Part shown: piece by piece, positions 56,671 through 64,000 of the stretch
How the letters are laid out: each line of letters opens with the position of its first letter
Position numbering within the stretch: the stretch's first letter is position 1
Assembly: GCA_963752325.1 (NCBI GenBank)
Contig: CAVVXU010000005.1
Coordinates: 682,001-746,000 of the forward strand
Direction: 5' to 3'
From: CAVTJL01 sp963752325
Lineage (GTDB): Bacteria; Pseudomonadota; Alphaproteobacteria; Geminicoccales; Geminicoccaceae
DNA: 64,000 nt
The notes under the pieces: generated by a model
Told to the model about the DNA's origin: nothing
What the model saw: only the letters and a program-made list of their open reading frames with translations
Databases searched by the model: none
Position numbers and translations under genes: made by a program

Positions 56671-57891
56671 CTACTCGTGGCGGAGCGCCTCGATCGGGTC
56701 GAGGTGGGCAGCACGGCGGGCCGGGTAGAAGCCGAAGACGATCCCGACCGTGACGCTGAAGCCGACGGCGAGCAGGAGCGCCCTGAGGCTGATGATCCAG
56801 GGCCAGCCGGCCAGCGCCGCGAGCAGCCCGGCGCCGACGATGCCGAGCGTGACGCCGACGGCGCCACCGATTCCGGAAAGCGTCGTCGCCTCCACCAGGA
56901 ACTGGGAGAGGATGTCGCGGCGGCGGGCGCCGACGGCGATGCGGATGCCGATCTCGCGCGTGCGCTCGACGACCGAGACCAGCATGATGTTCATGATGCC
57001 GATGCCGCCGACCAGGAGCGAGACCGAGGCCACGGCGGCGACCAGGGTCGCCATCGCCTGGGCCGAGCCCTCCTTGAGCTGTTGCACTTCGGCTAGGTTC
57101 TTGATCTGGAAGTCGCTCTCCTGGCCGTCCTCGAGCCGATGACGCTGGCGCAGGAGCTGGGTTACCTCCCGCTGGGCGCGGCTCATGGACTGCCCGTCGG
57201 CGACGCGCACGAGGAGCGTGTCGATGCCGTTGCCGATGGCACCGGTGCCGAGGATGCGCATCCGCACGGTGCTGATGGGGGCCAGCACCACATCGTCCTG
57301 GTCGCGGCCGCCGCTGGTCTGGCCCTTCGGTGCTAGGATGCCGATCACGGTAAGAGGGACGCGCTGCACGCGGATGACAGCGCCCACGGGATCGCGGTTG
57401 CCAAAAAGGGTGCGCGCCACGCTGTCGCCCAGGAGAGCCACCTTGGCGGCGTCCTGCTCCTCCTCCGGCGCGAAGCTGCGGCCCGAGGCGAGCGGCCAGT
57501 CGTGGGCGGTGAGGAACTGATCGGTCGTGCCGTAAAGGATGCTGAGCCAGCTCGTGTCGCCGCTGACGATCTGCACATTGCCGTGCACCAACGGCACAGC
57601 CAGCTCGACCTCCGGCACCTCGCGCAGAATGGCCTGGCCGTCCGCCTCGGTGAGCGTGCTGGTGCCGTGCCGCTGACCGGGCGTCATGGCGGTGTGGGGC
57701 TCGATGATCAGGAGGTTCGAGCCGAGGCTCTGGATCTGGGCCACGACGAGCTCGCGGGCGCCCGTGCCGATCGCGACGACGAGGATGACGGCGGCCACAC
57801 CGATGACGATGCCCAGCATCGTGAGCGCGCTGCGCAGCAGGTTGGCGCGGAGCGCGTCGAGGGCGGCACCAAGGGCGTCGACGAACCTCAT
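56671..57891 (-). CDS. macB: MacB-type ABC transporter permease
   Basis: 406 residues. The N-terminal helix and periplasmic core are RSALTMLGIVIGVAAVILVV and GARELVVAQIQSLGSNLLII, and three C-terminal helices follow LVGGIGIMNIMLVSVVERTR with EIGIRIAVGARRRDILSQFL, the FtsX-family signature. It overlaps the ATPase by four bases. The pair acts as a mechanotransmission exporter with MacA and TolC; macrolides, lipopeptides or siderophores are typical cargo. Confidence 0.93.
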   Translation of the reverse strand: MRFVDALGAALDALRANLLRSALTMLGIVIGVAAVILVVAIGTGARELVVAQIQSLGSNLLIIEPHTAMTPGQRHGTSTLTEADGQAILREVPEVELAVPLVHGNVQIVSGDTSWLSILYGTTDQFLTAHDWPLASGRSFAPEEEQDAAKVALLGDSVARTLFGNRDPVGAVIRVQRVPLTVIGILAPKGQTSGGRDQDDVVLAPISTVRMRILGTGAIGNGIDTLLVRVADGQSMSRAQREVTQLLRQRHRLEDGQESDFQIKNLAEVQQLKEGSAQAMATLVAAVASVSLLVGGIGIMNIMLVSVVERTREIGIRIAVGARRRDILSQFLVEATTLSGIGGAVGVTLGIVGAGLLAALAGWPWIISLRALLLAVGFSVTVGIVFGFYPARRAAHLDPIEALRHE

Positions 57892-58610
57892 GCGGCAACC
57901 GCCGCGGCATCGCGCACGGCGCCGGGCTGACGGCGATCGCCGATCAGCCGGCCGTCGCGCAGCTGGATGAGGCGGCGCGCATAGGCTGCGACCTCGGGCT
58001 CGTGGGTGACGATGATGACCGTGATGCCGTCGGTGTTGAGGCGTCCGAGGAGCGCCATGATCTCTCGGCCCGTGCGGCTGTCGAGCCCGCCTGTGGGCTC
58101 GTCGGCGAGGATGAGCGACGGCGCGTTGACCAGCGCGCGCGCGATCGCCACCCGCTGCTGCTGACCGCCGGAAAGCTGCGTCGGGAGATGGTCGACCCGG
58201 TCGCCCAGGCCCACGGCGCCCAGCACCTCGCGCGCCCGCTCGCGACGCTGGCGCGGCGCCATGCCCGCATAGACGAGCGGCAGCTCGACATTGGCGAGCG
58301 CCGTGGCGCGCTGGAGCAGGTTGAAGGACTGAAAGCAGAACCCGATGTGGCGGTTGCGCAGCGTCGCCAGCGCGTCGGCATCGAGCTGGGCGACGTCGAC
58401 GCCGTCGAGGCGGAAGCTCCCTCGCGTCGGCCGGTCGAGACAGCCGATGAGGTTCATGAAGGTCGACTTGCCCGAGCCCGACGGGCCCATCACCGCGACG
58501 AGCTCGCCTGCCTCGATCGTGAGCGAGAGATCCTCCAGCGCCACGATCTCGTGACCGCCCAGACGGTAGGTCTTCGTCAGGCGGTCGATCGCGACGACGG
58601 GTGTGGCCAT
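57888..58610 (-). CDS. MacB-type ABC transporter ATP-binding protein
   Basis: 240 residues of the LolD/MacB ATPase type. Walker A is GPSGSGKSTFMNLIG, the signature LSGGQQQRVAIARALV and Walker B LILADEPTGGLDSRTG. In E. coli this domain is fused to MacB; here it is a separate gene, which is common elsewhere. The ATG follows the adaptor stop by one base. Intact. Confidence 0.95.
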   Translation of the reverse strand: MATPVVAIDRLTKTYRLGGHEIVALEDLSLTIEAGELVAVMGPSGSGKSTFMNLIGCLDRPTRGSFRLDGVDVAQLDADALATLRNRHIGFCFQSFNLLQRATALANVELPLVYAGMAPRQRRERAREVLGAVGLGDRVDHLPTQLSGGQQQRVAIARALVNAPSLILADEPTGGLDSRTGREIMALLGRLNTDGITVIIVTHEPEVAAYARRLIQLRDGRLIGDRRQPGAVRDAAAVAA

Positions 58611-58611
58611 C

Positions 58612-59952
58612 TCAGAGCCGGAGCGGGCCGATGCTCCGGCGCCGCTCCTCCTTGGGGAGAAGGCCGATCACCACCTTCTGCCCGGCGACGAGGCTTCCGC
58701 CAAGGACCTCCGCGTAGCTGCCGTCGTTGGGCCCCAGACGTACCGGCACGCGCTCGGGCTTGCCGTCCGGGGCGAGAGTCCACACGCTGGCACCACCGCT
58801 CTCGGCAGCATCGGCCGTAGTGGTCACCGCGACTTCGCCGGTCGGCCGGAAGCGCAGCGCCGCGTCCGGGACCCTCAGCACGTCGGCGCGCCGGTCGACG
58901 GTGATGCGGACATCGGCCGTCATGCCGGGGAGCAGCTCCTGCGTCGGGTTGGCGGCGCTCAGCACGACCGTGTAGGTGACGACGCCCTGGATCACCTCAG
59001 GTGCACGGTGAACCTCCTTCACCGTCCCTTCGAACTTCTGCCCGGGGAACGAGGCGAAGTTGAAGGTGGCTGGCTGGCCCGGCGCCACCCGGCCGATATC
59101 GGCCTCGTCGACATTGGCGTGGACCTCGATCCGCCGGAGGTCCTTCGAGATCGTGAAGAGGACCGGGCTCTGGCCGCCCGTGCCGATGGGCTCGCCGACC
59201 ACGGCGTTGCGCTCGATGACGATGCCGTCGACGGGCGCACGGATCACGGTGTTGTCCATGTCCTGCTGCGCGTCCTCGAGTGCCACCTGGCGCGCCGTGA
59301 CGGTAGCCTGGGCGTTGGTCAGCTGGGCGCGGGCGATGTCGAGCGCCGCCTGGGCCGCGGTGACCGCGGCCTCGGTACCCTGCGCGCGCGCCTTCGAGCC
59401 GGCCACGGCCGCCGTCGCCGCCTCGGCCGCGGTCTGCGCGTGCTGCATCTGGGCCCGGGCGGCATCGCCGGTGGAGGCCAGGCTCTGTGTGCGCTTGAAG
59501 TCGCGCTCGGCCTCGGCCTCGCCCAGCTCCGCATGCTGGAGATCGGCCTGGGCACCCGCGACCCCCGCCTGCGCGTTCACGAGCTCGCTCTGGGCGCGCC
59601 GGACCTGGCCGTCGGCGATGCCGACGCTGCTTTTGGCCACCTCGAGATCGGCCTGGGCCAGCTTCAGCCTGGTCTGGATGCCCTCGCTCTCGAGCCGCGC
59701 AAGCACCTGCCCGACCTTGACCTCGCTGTTGAAGTCGACGTCGACCTCGCGGACGATTCCCGGGGTCTGGGCGATCACGGGGACCATGCTCAGCGAATGA
59801 ACCGTGCCGGATGCCATGACCTGGGTCACCACGTCACCGTGATCGACGGAAGCCAGCCGATATTCCGCCGGCCTCGCTTGCGAGGAGGCAAAAAAATAGC
59901 CGCCGACGCCCAGAAGGGCGACGACGGCGAGCGGGAGAAGCATCCGTCGCAT
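58612..59952 (-). CDS. macA: MacA/HlyD-family periplasmic adaptor protein
   Basis: About 446 residues with an N-terminal membrane anchor (LLPLAVVALLGVGGYFFAS). VMASGTVHSLSMVPVIAQTP begins the barrel/lipoyl domain; a long Ala/Gln-rich coiled coil follows (about residues 95-215), longer than in classic MacA; DNTVIRAPVDGIVIERNAVV returns to the lipoyl half. It bridges the ABC exporter and TolC. I start at ATG 59952; an in-frame TTG at 59973 is possible. Intact. Confidence 0.9.
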   Translation of the reverse strand: MRRMLLPLAVVALLGVGGYFFASSQARPAEYRLASVDHGDVVTQVMASGTVHSLSMVPVIAQTPGIVREVDVDFNSEVKVGQVLARLESEGIQTRLKLAQADLEVAKSSVGIADGQVRRAQSELVNAQAGVAGAQADLQHAELGEAEAERDFKRTQSLASTGDAARAQMQHAQTAAEAATAAVAGSKARAQGTEAAVTAAQAALDIARAQLTNAQATVTARQVALEDAQQDMDNTVIRAPVDGIVIERNAVVGEPIGTGGQSPVLFTISKDLRRIEVHANVDEADIGRVAPGQPATFNFASFPGQKFEGTVKEVHRAPEVIQGVVTYTVVLSAANPTQELLPGMTADVRITVDRRADVLRVPDAALRFRPTGEVAVTTTADAAESGGASVWTLAPDGKPERVPVRLGPNDGSYAEVLGGSLVAGQKVVIGLLPKEERRRSIGPLRL

Positions 59953-60004
59953 GTACGGATGTTGGTCTTCCAAAGATGAACGGGCCAGTGAACAAAAATT
60001 TGGC

Positions 60005-62014
60005 TTAGAGGGCGGGCGTCATTTCTACCGGTTCCGCGAATGGCTTTTCGCTGCCAGCCGCGAGGCGGGCGATGTCGGCCATGATCTCGTGCACCGCATA
60101 GTCCTTGGGCGTGTAGACGCGGGCGACGCCCGCGGCCATCAGCGCCCGAGCGTCCTCGGGCGGGACGATGCCGCCCACGACGACCGGGACGTCGCCCAGC
60201 CCGTAGCGGCGCATTCGCTCCAGCACGTCCGTCACGAGCGCCATGTGCGAGCCCGAGAGGATCGACAGGCCCACAAGATGAACGCCCTCCTCGAGCGCGG
60301 TGTTGACGATGCGGGCGGGGGTCAGGCGGATGCCCTCGTAGACCACCTCCATGCCGGAATCGCGCGCCGCCACGGCGATCTGCTCGGCGCCGTTGGAGTG
60401 CCCGTCGAGCCCGGGCTTGCCGACCAGGATTTTCAGCCGGCGGCCGAGGCGGGACGAGGCGCGCTCGACCTCCGCCCGGGCAGGCGCCAGCAGCTCGTCG
60501 CTCGCCGGGCGCGCGGCACCGACGCCGGTGGGTGCCCGGTACTCGCCGAATATCTGCCGTAGCGCGCCGGCCCACTCGCCCGTCGTGACGCCCGCCCTGG
60601 CACAGGCGATGGAGGGCTCCATGATGTTGCGCCCTTCCCTCGCCGCCTGGCCCAGCGCTGCCAGCGCCGCCTCGGCGGCAGCCTGGTCGCGGGCCACCCG
60701 ATGTGCCTCGAGCCGCCCGACCTGCTCGGCCTCGGCCGCCGGATCGACCGCCATGAATCCACCGTCGGCGCTGGCCGTCAGTGGCGAGGGCGCGCTGTCG
60801 GTGAAGGCGTTCACGCCCACCACCACCTGCTGCCCCGAGGCGATTGCGTCAACACGTCGGGTGTTGCTCTCCACGAGCTGGGCCTTCATGTAGCCGCTGT
60901 CCACAGCGGCAAGGGCGCCGCCCATGGCCTCGATCCGGGCCATCTCCTCCCGTGCCGCCGCCATGAGCTTTTCCACCTCGGCCTCGATCACGCGGCTGCC
61001 GTCGAGGATGTCCTCGTGCTCGAGGAGGTCGGTCTCGTAGGCCAGGATCTGCTGCATCCTGAGCGACCATTGCTGGTCCCAGGGTCTGGGCAGGCCGAGC
61101 GCCTCGTTCCACGCCGGAAGCTGCACCGCGCGGGCGCGCGCACCCTTCGAGAGGGTCACCGCCAACATCTCGAGGAGGATGCGGTAGACGTTGTTCTCGG
61201 GCTGCTGCTCGGTGAGGCCCAGCGAGTTCACCTGCACGCCGTAGCGGAAGCGCCGGTGCCTCGGGTCCTCCACGCCATAACGCTGGCGGCAGATCTCGTC
61301 CCAGAGGCCCGCGAAGGCGCGCATCTTGGCGAGCTCGGTGACGAGGCGCAGGCCGGCATTGAGGAAAAAGCTGATGCGGCCGACGACGGCGGGAAAGGCC
61401 TCCGCCGGCACCTGGCCACCGGCCCGGACCCCATCGAGGACGGCCGTGGCGGTCGCCAGCGCGTAGGCCAGCTCCTGCACTGGCGTCGCCCCGGCTTCCT
61501 GGAGGTGGTAGCTGCAGACGTTCATCGGGTTCCAGCGCGGCATCTCGCGGGTGGTAAAGGCGATGACGTCGGTCATGAGGCGGAGCGAGGGCCGCGGCGG
61601 GAAGATGTAGGTGCCGCGCGAGAGATATTCCTTGATGATGTCGTTCTGGATGGTGCCCTGCAGGTCGCGGCGGGCAGCGCCCTGGCGCTCCGCCGCGGCG
61701 ATGTAGAGGGCCAGGAGCCAGGGTGCCGTGGCGTTGATCGTCATCGAGGTGTTCATGCCCGCCAGCGGGATGCCCTCGACCAACACCTCCATGTCGGCGA
61801 GCGAGCAGATCGGCACGCCGACCTTGCCCACCTCGCCCCGTGCCAGCGGATGGTCGCTGTCGTAGCCGGTCTGCGTGGGCAGATCGAACGCCACCGACAG
61901 CCCGGTCTGACCGCGCGCGAGGTTGGTGCGGTAGAGCTGGTTGCTCGCCGCGGCGGAGCTGTGCCCGGCATAGGTGCGGAACAGCCAGGGCTCGTCGCGG
62001 CGGGGCGCGGTCAT
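60005..62014 (-). CDS. ecm: Ethylmalonyl-CoA mutase
   Basis: A 669-residue adenosylcobalamin-dependent mutase. RTYAGHSSAAASNQLYRTNL and TGLSVAFDLPTQTGYDSDHP are the MeaA/Ecm signature, and PLAGMNTSMTINATAPWLLA the substrate-binding region. The B12-binding domain near the C-terminus has D-x-H-x-x-G in GKPGLDGHSNGAEQIA, then S-x-L in LVGLSILSGSHM and GG in VVVGGIVPPED. It converts ethylmalonyl-CoA to methylsuccinyl-CoA in acetyl-CoA assimilation. The close match to MeaA, single-chain length and ccr/mcd neighbours argue against methylmalonyl-CoA mutase. ATG 62014 has GGAGG nine bases upstream. Intact. Confidence 0.93.
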   Translation of the reverse strand: MTAPRRDEPWLFRTYAGHSSAAASNQLYRTNLARGQTGLSVAFDLPTQTGYDSDHPLARGEVGKVGVPICSLADMEVLVEGIPLAGMNTSMTINATAPWLLALYIAAAERQGAARRDLQGTIQNDIIKEYLSRGTYIFPPRPSLRLMTDVIAFTTREMPRWNPMNVCSYHLQEAGATPVQELAYALATATAVLDGVRAGGQVPAEAFPAVVGRISFFLNAGLRLVTELAKMRAFAGLWDEICRQRYGVEDPRHRRFRYGVQVNSLGLTEQQPENNVYRILLEMLAVTLSKGARARAVQLPAWNEALGLPRPWDQQWSLRMQQILAYETDLLEHEDILDGSRVIEAEVEKLMAAAREEMARIEAMGGALAAVDSGYMKAQLVESNTRRVDAIASGQQVVVGVNAFTDSAPSPLTASADGGFMAVDPAAEAEQVGRLEAHRVARDQAAAEAALAALGQAAREGRNIMEPSIACARAGVTTGEWAGALRQIFGEYRAPTGVGAARPASDELLAPARAEVERASSRLGRRLKILVGKPGLDGHSNGAEQIAVAARDSGMEVVYEGIRLTPARIVNTALEEGVHLVGLSILSGSHMALVTDVLERMRRYGLGDVPVVVGGIVPPEDARALMAAGVARVYTPKDYAVHEIMADIARLAAGSEKPFAEPVEMTPAL

Positions 62015-62083
62015 CGATCAACACCTCCAGTAGTACCTCGGCTGTTCTAACATCTCCCAGTTGGCGCCGTCAAAGCGATTTGG

Positions 62084-62098
62084 TGTTGACAGTCAACA
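62084..62098. promoter_or_regulatory. 15-bp palindrome in the ecm/ccr divergent gap
   Basis: TGTTGAC-A-GTCAACA has seven-base arms and a single central base and is perfect. It contains TTGACA (62086-62091), a full -35 consensus for the plus strand, so a protein bound here would block the promoter. It lies 43 bases before the helix-turn-helix ATG and 70 bases from the ecm start. It could be the operator of the HTH module encoded right next to it. Confidence 0.5.
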
Positions 62099-62140
62099 TT
62101 TCTGGTGTGAAGGTCGGCTCCATCGCGAATGGAAGCAGCT

Positions 62141-62428
62141 ATGACGAAGAACACTGTCGAGCGCGTCATCGCCAAGTTCGGCTCGCAGCAGCGTGTCGCC
62201 GAGCTGTTGGGCATTTGGCAGACGGCCGTATCCGGCTGGGTACGCCGTGGCGCCATCCCGACCAGACGCCAGGAGGAGCTGCTGACGATCGCCAGGCGCG
62301 AAGGCATAGCGCTGGCGCCGGAAGACTTCTTCGGCATGGCCGAGGTAGCGGCGGAGCCCGCACGCGCCTTCGGCACCCACGGTGCCTCCCCCACCCGCCT
62401 TCGCCCCGAGACCGAGAAGATCACAGCC
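62141..62428 (+). CDS. Cro-like helix-turn-helix module, in frame with ccr
   Basis: 96 codons from ATG 62141, which has GGAAG upstream; an earlier ATG at 62129 does not. Residues 4-66 form a Cro/YdaS-like helix-turn-helix: VIAKFGSQQRVAELLGIWQT followed by AVSGWVRRGAIPTRRQEELL and IALAPEDFFG, where recognition helix and the I-P-x-x-x-Q-E-E motif fit small stand-alone regulators. A Pro/Ala-rich linker runs directly into Ccr with no stop codon. Either this is a true N-terminal DNA-binding domain of Ccr, or an indel erased a nearby stop (a TAG lies one frame over at 62346-62348). Confidence 0.7.
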
Positions 62429-63757
62429 ATGACACCAGCCGCCGCCATGCAGCCCGCGCCCAGCGCCCAGGTCATCCCGATGGCCAAGCAACCCGCGGCC
62501 CCTCTGGTCCTGCGGGCCGGCAAGGACCTCTACGAGGTGGGCGAGATACCGCCCCTGGGCCACGTGCCGCGCAACATGTACGCCTGGGCGATCCGCAGGG
62601 AGCGGCACGGCGAGCCGATCACGGCGATGCAGCAGGAGGTCGTTCCCACCCCCACCCTCGACAGCGACGAGGTGTTGGTGATGGTGATGGCGGGGGGCGT
62701 CAACTACAACGGCGTCTGGGCGGCGCTCGGCAAGCCCATCTCCCCCCTGGACGTGCACAAGCAGCCCTATCACATCGCCGGCTCGGACGCCTCGGGCGTG
62801 GTCTGGGCCGTGGGCTCACGGGTCAAGCGGTGGAAGGTCGGCGACGAGGTCGTCATCCACTGCAACCAGGATGACGGCGACGACGAGGAGTGCAACGGCG
62901 GCGACCCGATGAACTCGCCCTCGCAGCGCATCTGGGGCTACGAGACCTCGGACGGCAGCTTCGCCCAGTTCTGCAAGGTGCAGTCGCGCCAGCTCATGCC
63001 CCGGCCCAGGCATCTCACCTGGGAGGAGTCGGGCTGCTACGTGCTGACCCTCGCCACCGCCTATCGGATGCTGTTCGGCCATGCGCCCCACACGCTGAAG
63101 CCCAGCGACAATGTGCTGGTCTGGGGCGGGGCCGGCGGCCTCGGGTCGATGGCGATCCAGGTCATCGCCGCGTCCGGCGCCAATGCGCTGGCCGTCATCT
63201 CCGAGGAGGACAAGCGCGACTTCGTGCTCTCCCTGGGGGCCCGCGGCGCCATCAACCGCAAGCAGTTCGATTGCTGGGGCGAGATGCCCGATCCGACCGA
63301 CAAGGACGCCTATGGCCGGTGGACGGCCGAGGCGCGCAAGTTCGGCAAGGCAATCTGGGATCTCACCGGCAAAGGCAACGATGTCGACATCGTCTTCGAG
63401 CATCCGGGTGCGGCGACCTTCCCGGTCTCGACGCTGGTCGTGAAGCGGGGCGGCATGGTGGTGATCTGCGCCGGCACCACGGGCTACAAGCTCACGCTCG
63501 ATGCGCGCTACCTCTGGATGCGGCAGAAGCGGGTCCAGGGCAGCCACTTCGCCAACCTGAAGCAGGCCTCGGCAGCCAACCGCTTCGTCCTGAACCGCCA
63601 GGTCGATCCCTGCATGAGCGAGGTGTTCGCCTGGGCCGACATTCCGCGCGCGCACATGAAGATGCTCCGGAACGAGCACAAGCCGGGCAACATGGCGGTG
63701 CTGGTCCAGGCCCGGCGGCCGGGGCTGCGGAGCCTCGAGGAGATGACCGAGGTTTAG
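62429..63757 (+). CDS. ccr: Crotonyl-CoA carboxylase/reductase
   Basis: Ccr reduces crotonyl-CoA with NADPH and fixes CO2 to give ethylmalonyl-CoA. From ATG 62429 the protein is 442 residues, normal length. KDLYEVGEIPPLGHVPRNMY and AWAIRRERHGEP are the family start; GVNYNGVWAALGKPISPLDV, the Rossmann loop VLVWGGAGGLGSMAIQVIAA, and IVFEHPGAATFPVSTLVVKR follow. A GAGAAG site lies nine bases before this ATG. The upstream HTH codons are in the same frame, so translation could start at 62141 and give a 538-residue fusion. mcd follows after 12 bases. Confidence 0.93.
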   Translation: MTPAAAMQPAPSAQVIPMAKQPAAPLVLRAGKDLYEVGEIPPLGHVPRNMYAWAIRRERHGEPITAMQQEVVPTPTLDSDEVLVMVMAGGVNYNGVWAALGKPISPLDVHKQPYHIAGSDASGVVWAVGSRVKRWKVGDEVVIHCNQDDGDDEECNGGDPMNSPSQRIWGYETSDGSFAQFCKVQSRQLMPRPRHLTWEESGCYVLTLATAYRMLFGHAPHTLKPSDNVLVWGGAGGLGSMAIQVIAASGANALAVISEEDKRDFVLSLGARGAINRKQFDCWGEMPDPTDKDAYGRWTAEARKFGKAIWDLTGKGNDVDIVFEHPGAATFPVSTLVVKRGGMVVICAGTTGYKLTLDARYLWMRQKRVQGSHFANLKQASAANRFVLNRQVDPCMSEVFAWADIPRAHMKMLRNEHKPGNMAVLVQARRPGLRSLEEMTEV

Positions 63758-63769
63758 GGAGTGGACGCG

Positions 63770-64000
63770 ATGTCGGATCTTGCCTCGCCGGCACGCCTGC
63801 TGTGCGCCGCCAAGCTCGCGGCCAGGGCGGCGGACGACTTCCTGGCGCTCGCGACCCGCGCCGTGGCGCGCGCGGTCGCTCCCGAGGGCCGGGTGGACCC
63901 GGTGCTGCTCGACCGTGAGCAGCACCGCTGCCACGGCCTAGCCTGGCTCAAGACCTACGTCGAGGCGCTGCGCGCGATGCAGGGCTGGGGCGAGCGTCTG
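63770..64000 (+). CDS. mcd: Methylsuccinyl-CoA dehydrogenase, N-terminal part
   Basis: The first 77 codons are in the window. MSDLASPARLLCAAKLAARA, VARAVAPEGRVDPVLLDREQ and HRCHGLAWLKTYVEALRAMQ match the extra N-terminal helical domain that sets Mcd apart from ordinary acyl-CoA dehydrogenases. Mcd oxidises methylsuccinyl-CoA, the product of Ecm, to mesaconyl-CoA. ATG 63770 follows AGGGAG by eight bases; GTG 63761 is an alternative. It follows ccr closely and is probably in the same operon. The catalytic part is outside the window. Confidence 0.85.
   Translation, partial: MSDLASPARLLCAAKLAARAADDFLALATRAVARAVAPEGRVDPVLLDREQHRCHGLAWLKTYVEALRAMQGWGERL

Noticed and set aside
60005..62014. Methylmalonyl-CoA mutase
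   Set aside because: The single-chain 669-residue form, MeaA-like sequence and ccr/mcd neighbours fit ethylmalonyl-CoA mutase better.

Overview
The window is GC-rich, densely packed DNA from an alphaproteobacterium. Support comes from the rpoZ/NYN/uracil-glycosylase corner at the left edge, a complete-looking ethylmalonyl-CoA pathway corner at the right edge (ecm, ccr, mcd), hrcA-grpE, slt/dapA/smpB, a RoseRNA-like leader before an hsp20 gene, and caa3-type CtaG. A Rhodospirillales-like lineage is my best guess, by inference only. I saw no tRNA, rRNA, CRISPR array, insertion sequence or prophage gene; it reads as ordinary chromosome.

Layout. 0-7 kb: rpoZ (partial), NYN-domain protein, family-5 uracil-DNA glycosylase, an alpha/beta hydrolase, then a galU-ugd-phosphomannomutase/phosphoglucomutase operon that makes UDP-glucose and UDP-glucuronate. 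7-16 kb: cation diffusion facilitator, quinone oxidoreductase with divergent LysR regulator, a five-gene copper delivery operon (CopC, CopD, PCuAC, SCO, CtaG), cupin, second cation diffusion facilitator. 16-24 kb: sugar ABC importer, fatty acid desaturase and cytochrome P450, small ion-channel-like protein, fumarylacetoacetase-family hydrolase, peroxiredoxin. 24-36 kb: threonine dehydratase, HAD dehalogenase, soluble lytic transglycosylase, dapA, smpB, motAB, argG, grpE-hrcA, enolase-superfamily enzyme, RRM RNA-binding protein. 36-49 kb: MFS transporter, hydantoinase/oxoprolinase, SLC13 permease, puuD-puuA, hsp20, MATE, a 53-residue membrane protein, queF, AEC transporter, mutM-type glycosylase. 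49-54 kb: a DUF1275 protein translationally coupled to a three-subunit thiocyanate hydrolase/nitrile hydratase, TPR protein, haloalkane dehalogenase, M19 dipeptidase. 54-64 kb: SGNH protein, TolC-MacB-type efflux operon, and the ethylmalonyl-CoA genes.

The most interesting loci are (1) a Cro-like helix-turn-helix module that is in one open frame with crotonyl-CoA carboxylase/reductase, next to a perfect 15-bp palindrome in the ecm/ccr divergent promoter, and (2) the DUF1275 plus split cobalt-type hydratase operon, whose cysteine-bearing subunit has a very His-rich N-terminus and an Arg after the CTLCSCYP motif.

A strong caution applies to the whole window: roughly thirty single-base frameshifts break otherwise well conserved genes, including housekeeping ones (dapA, smpB, hrcA, motB, ugd, mutM). 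They often sit in short G or C runs, and the two halves of each protein remain fully conserved on both sides. Sequencing or assembly indels are the simplest explanation, so I annotate these as genes with a frameshift rather than as pseudogenes, and I treat apparent gene fusions with suspicion.
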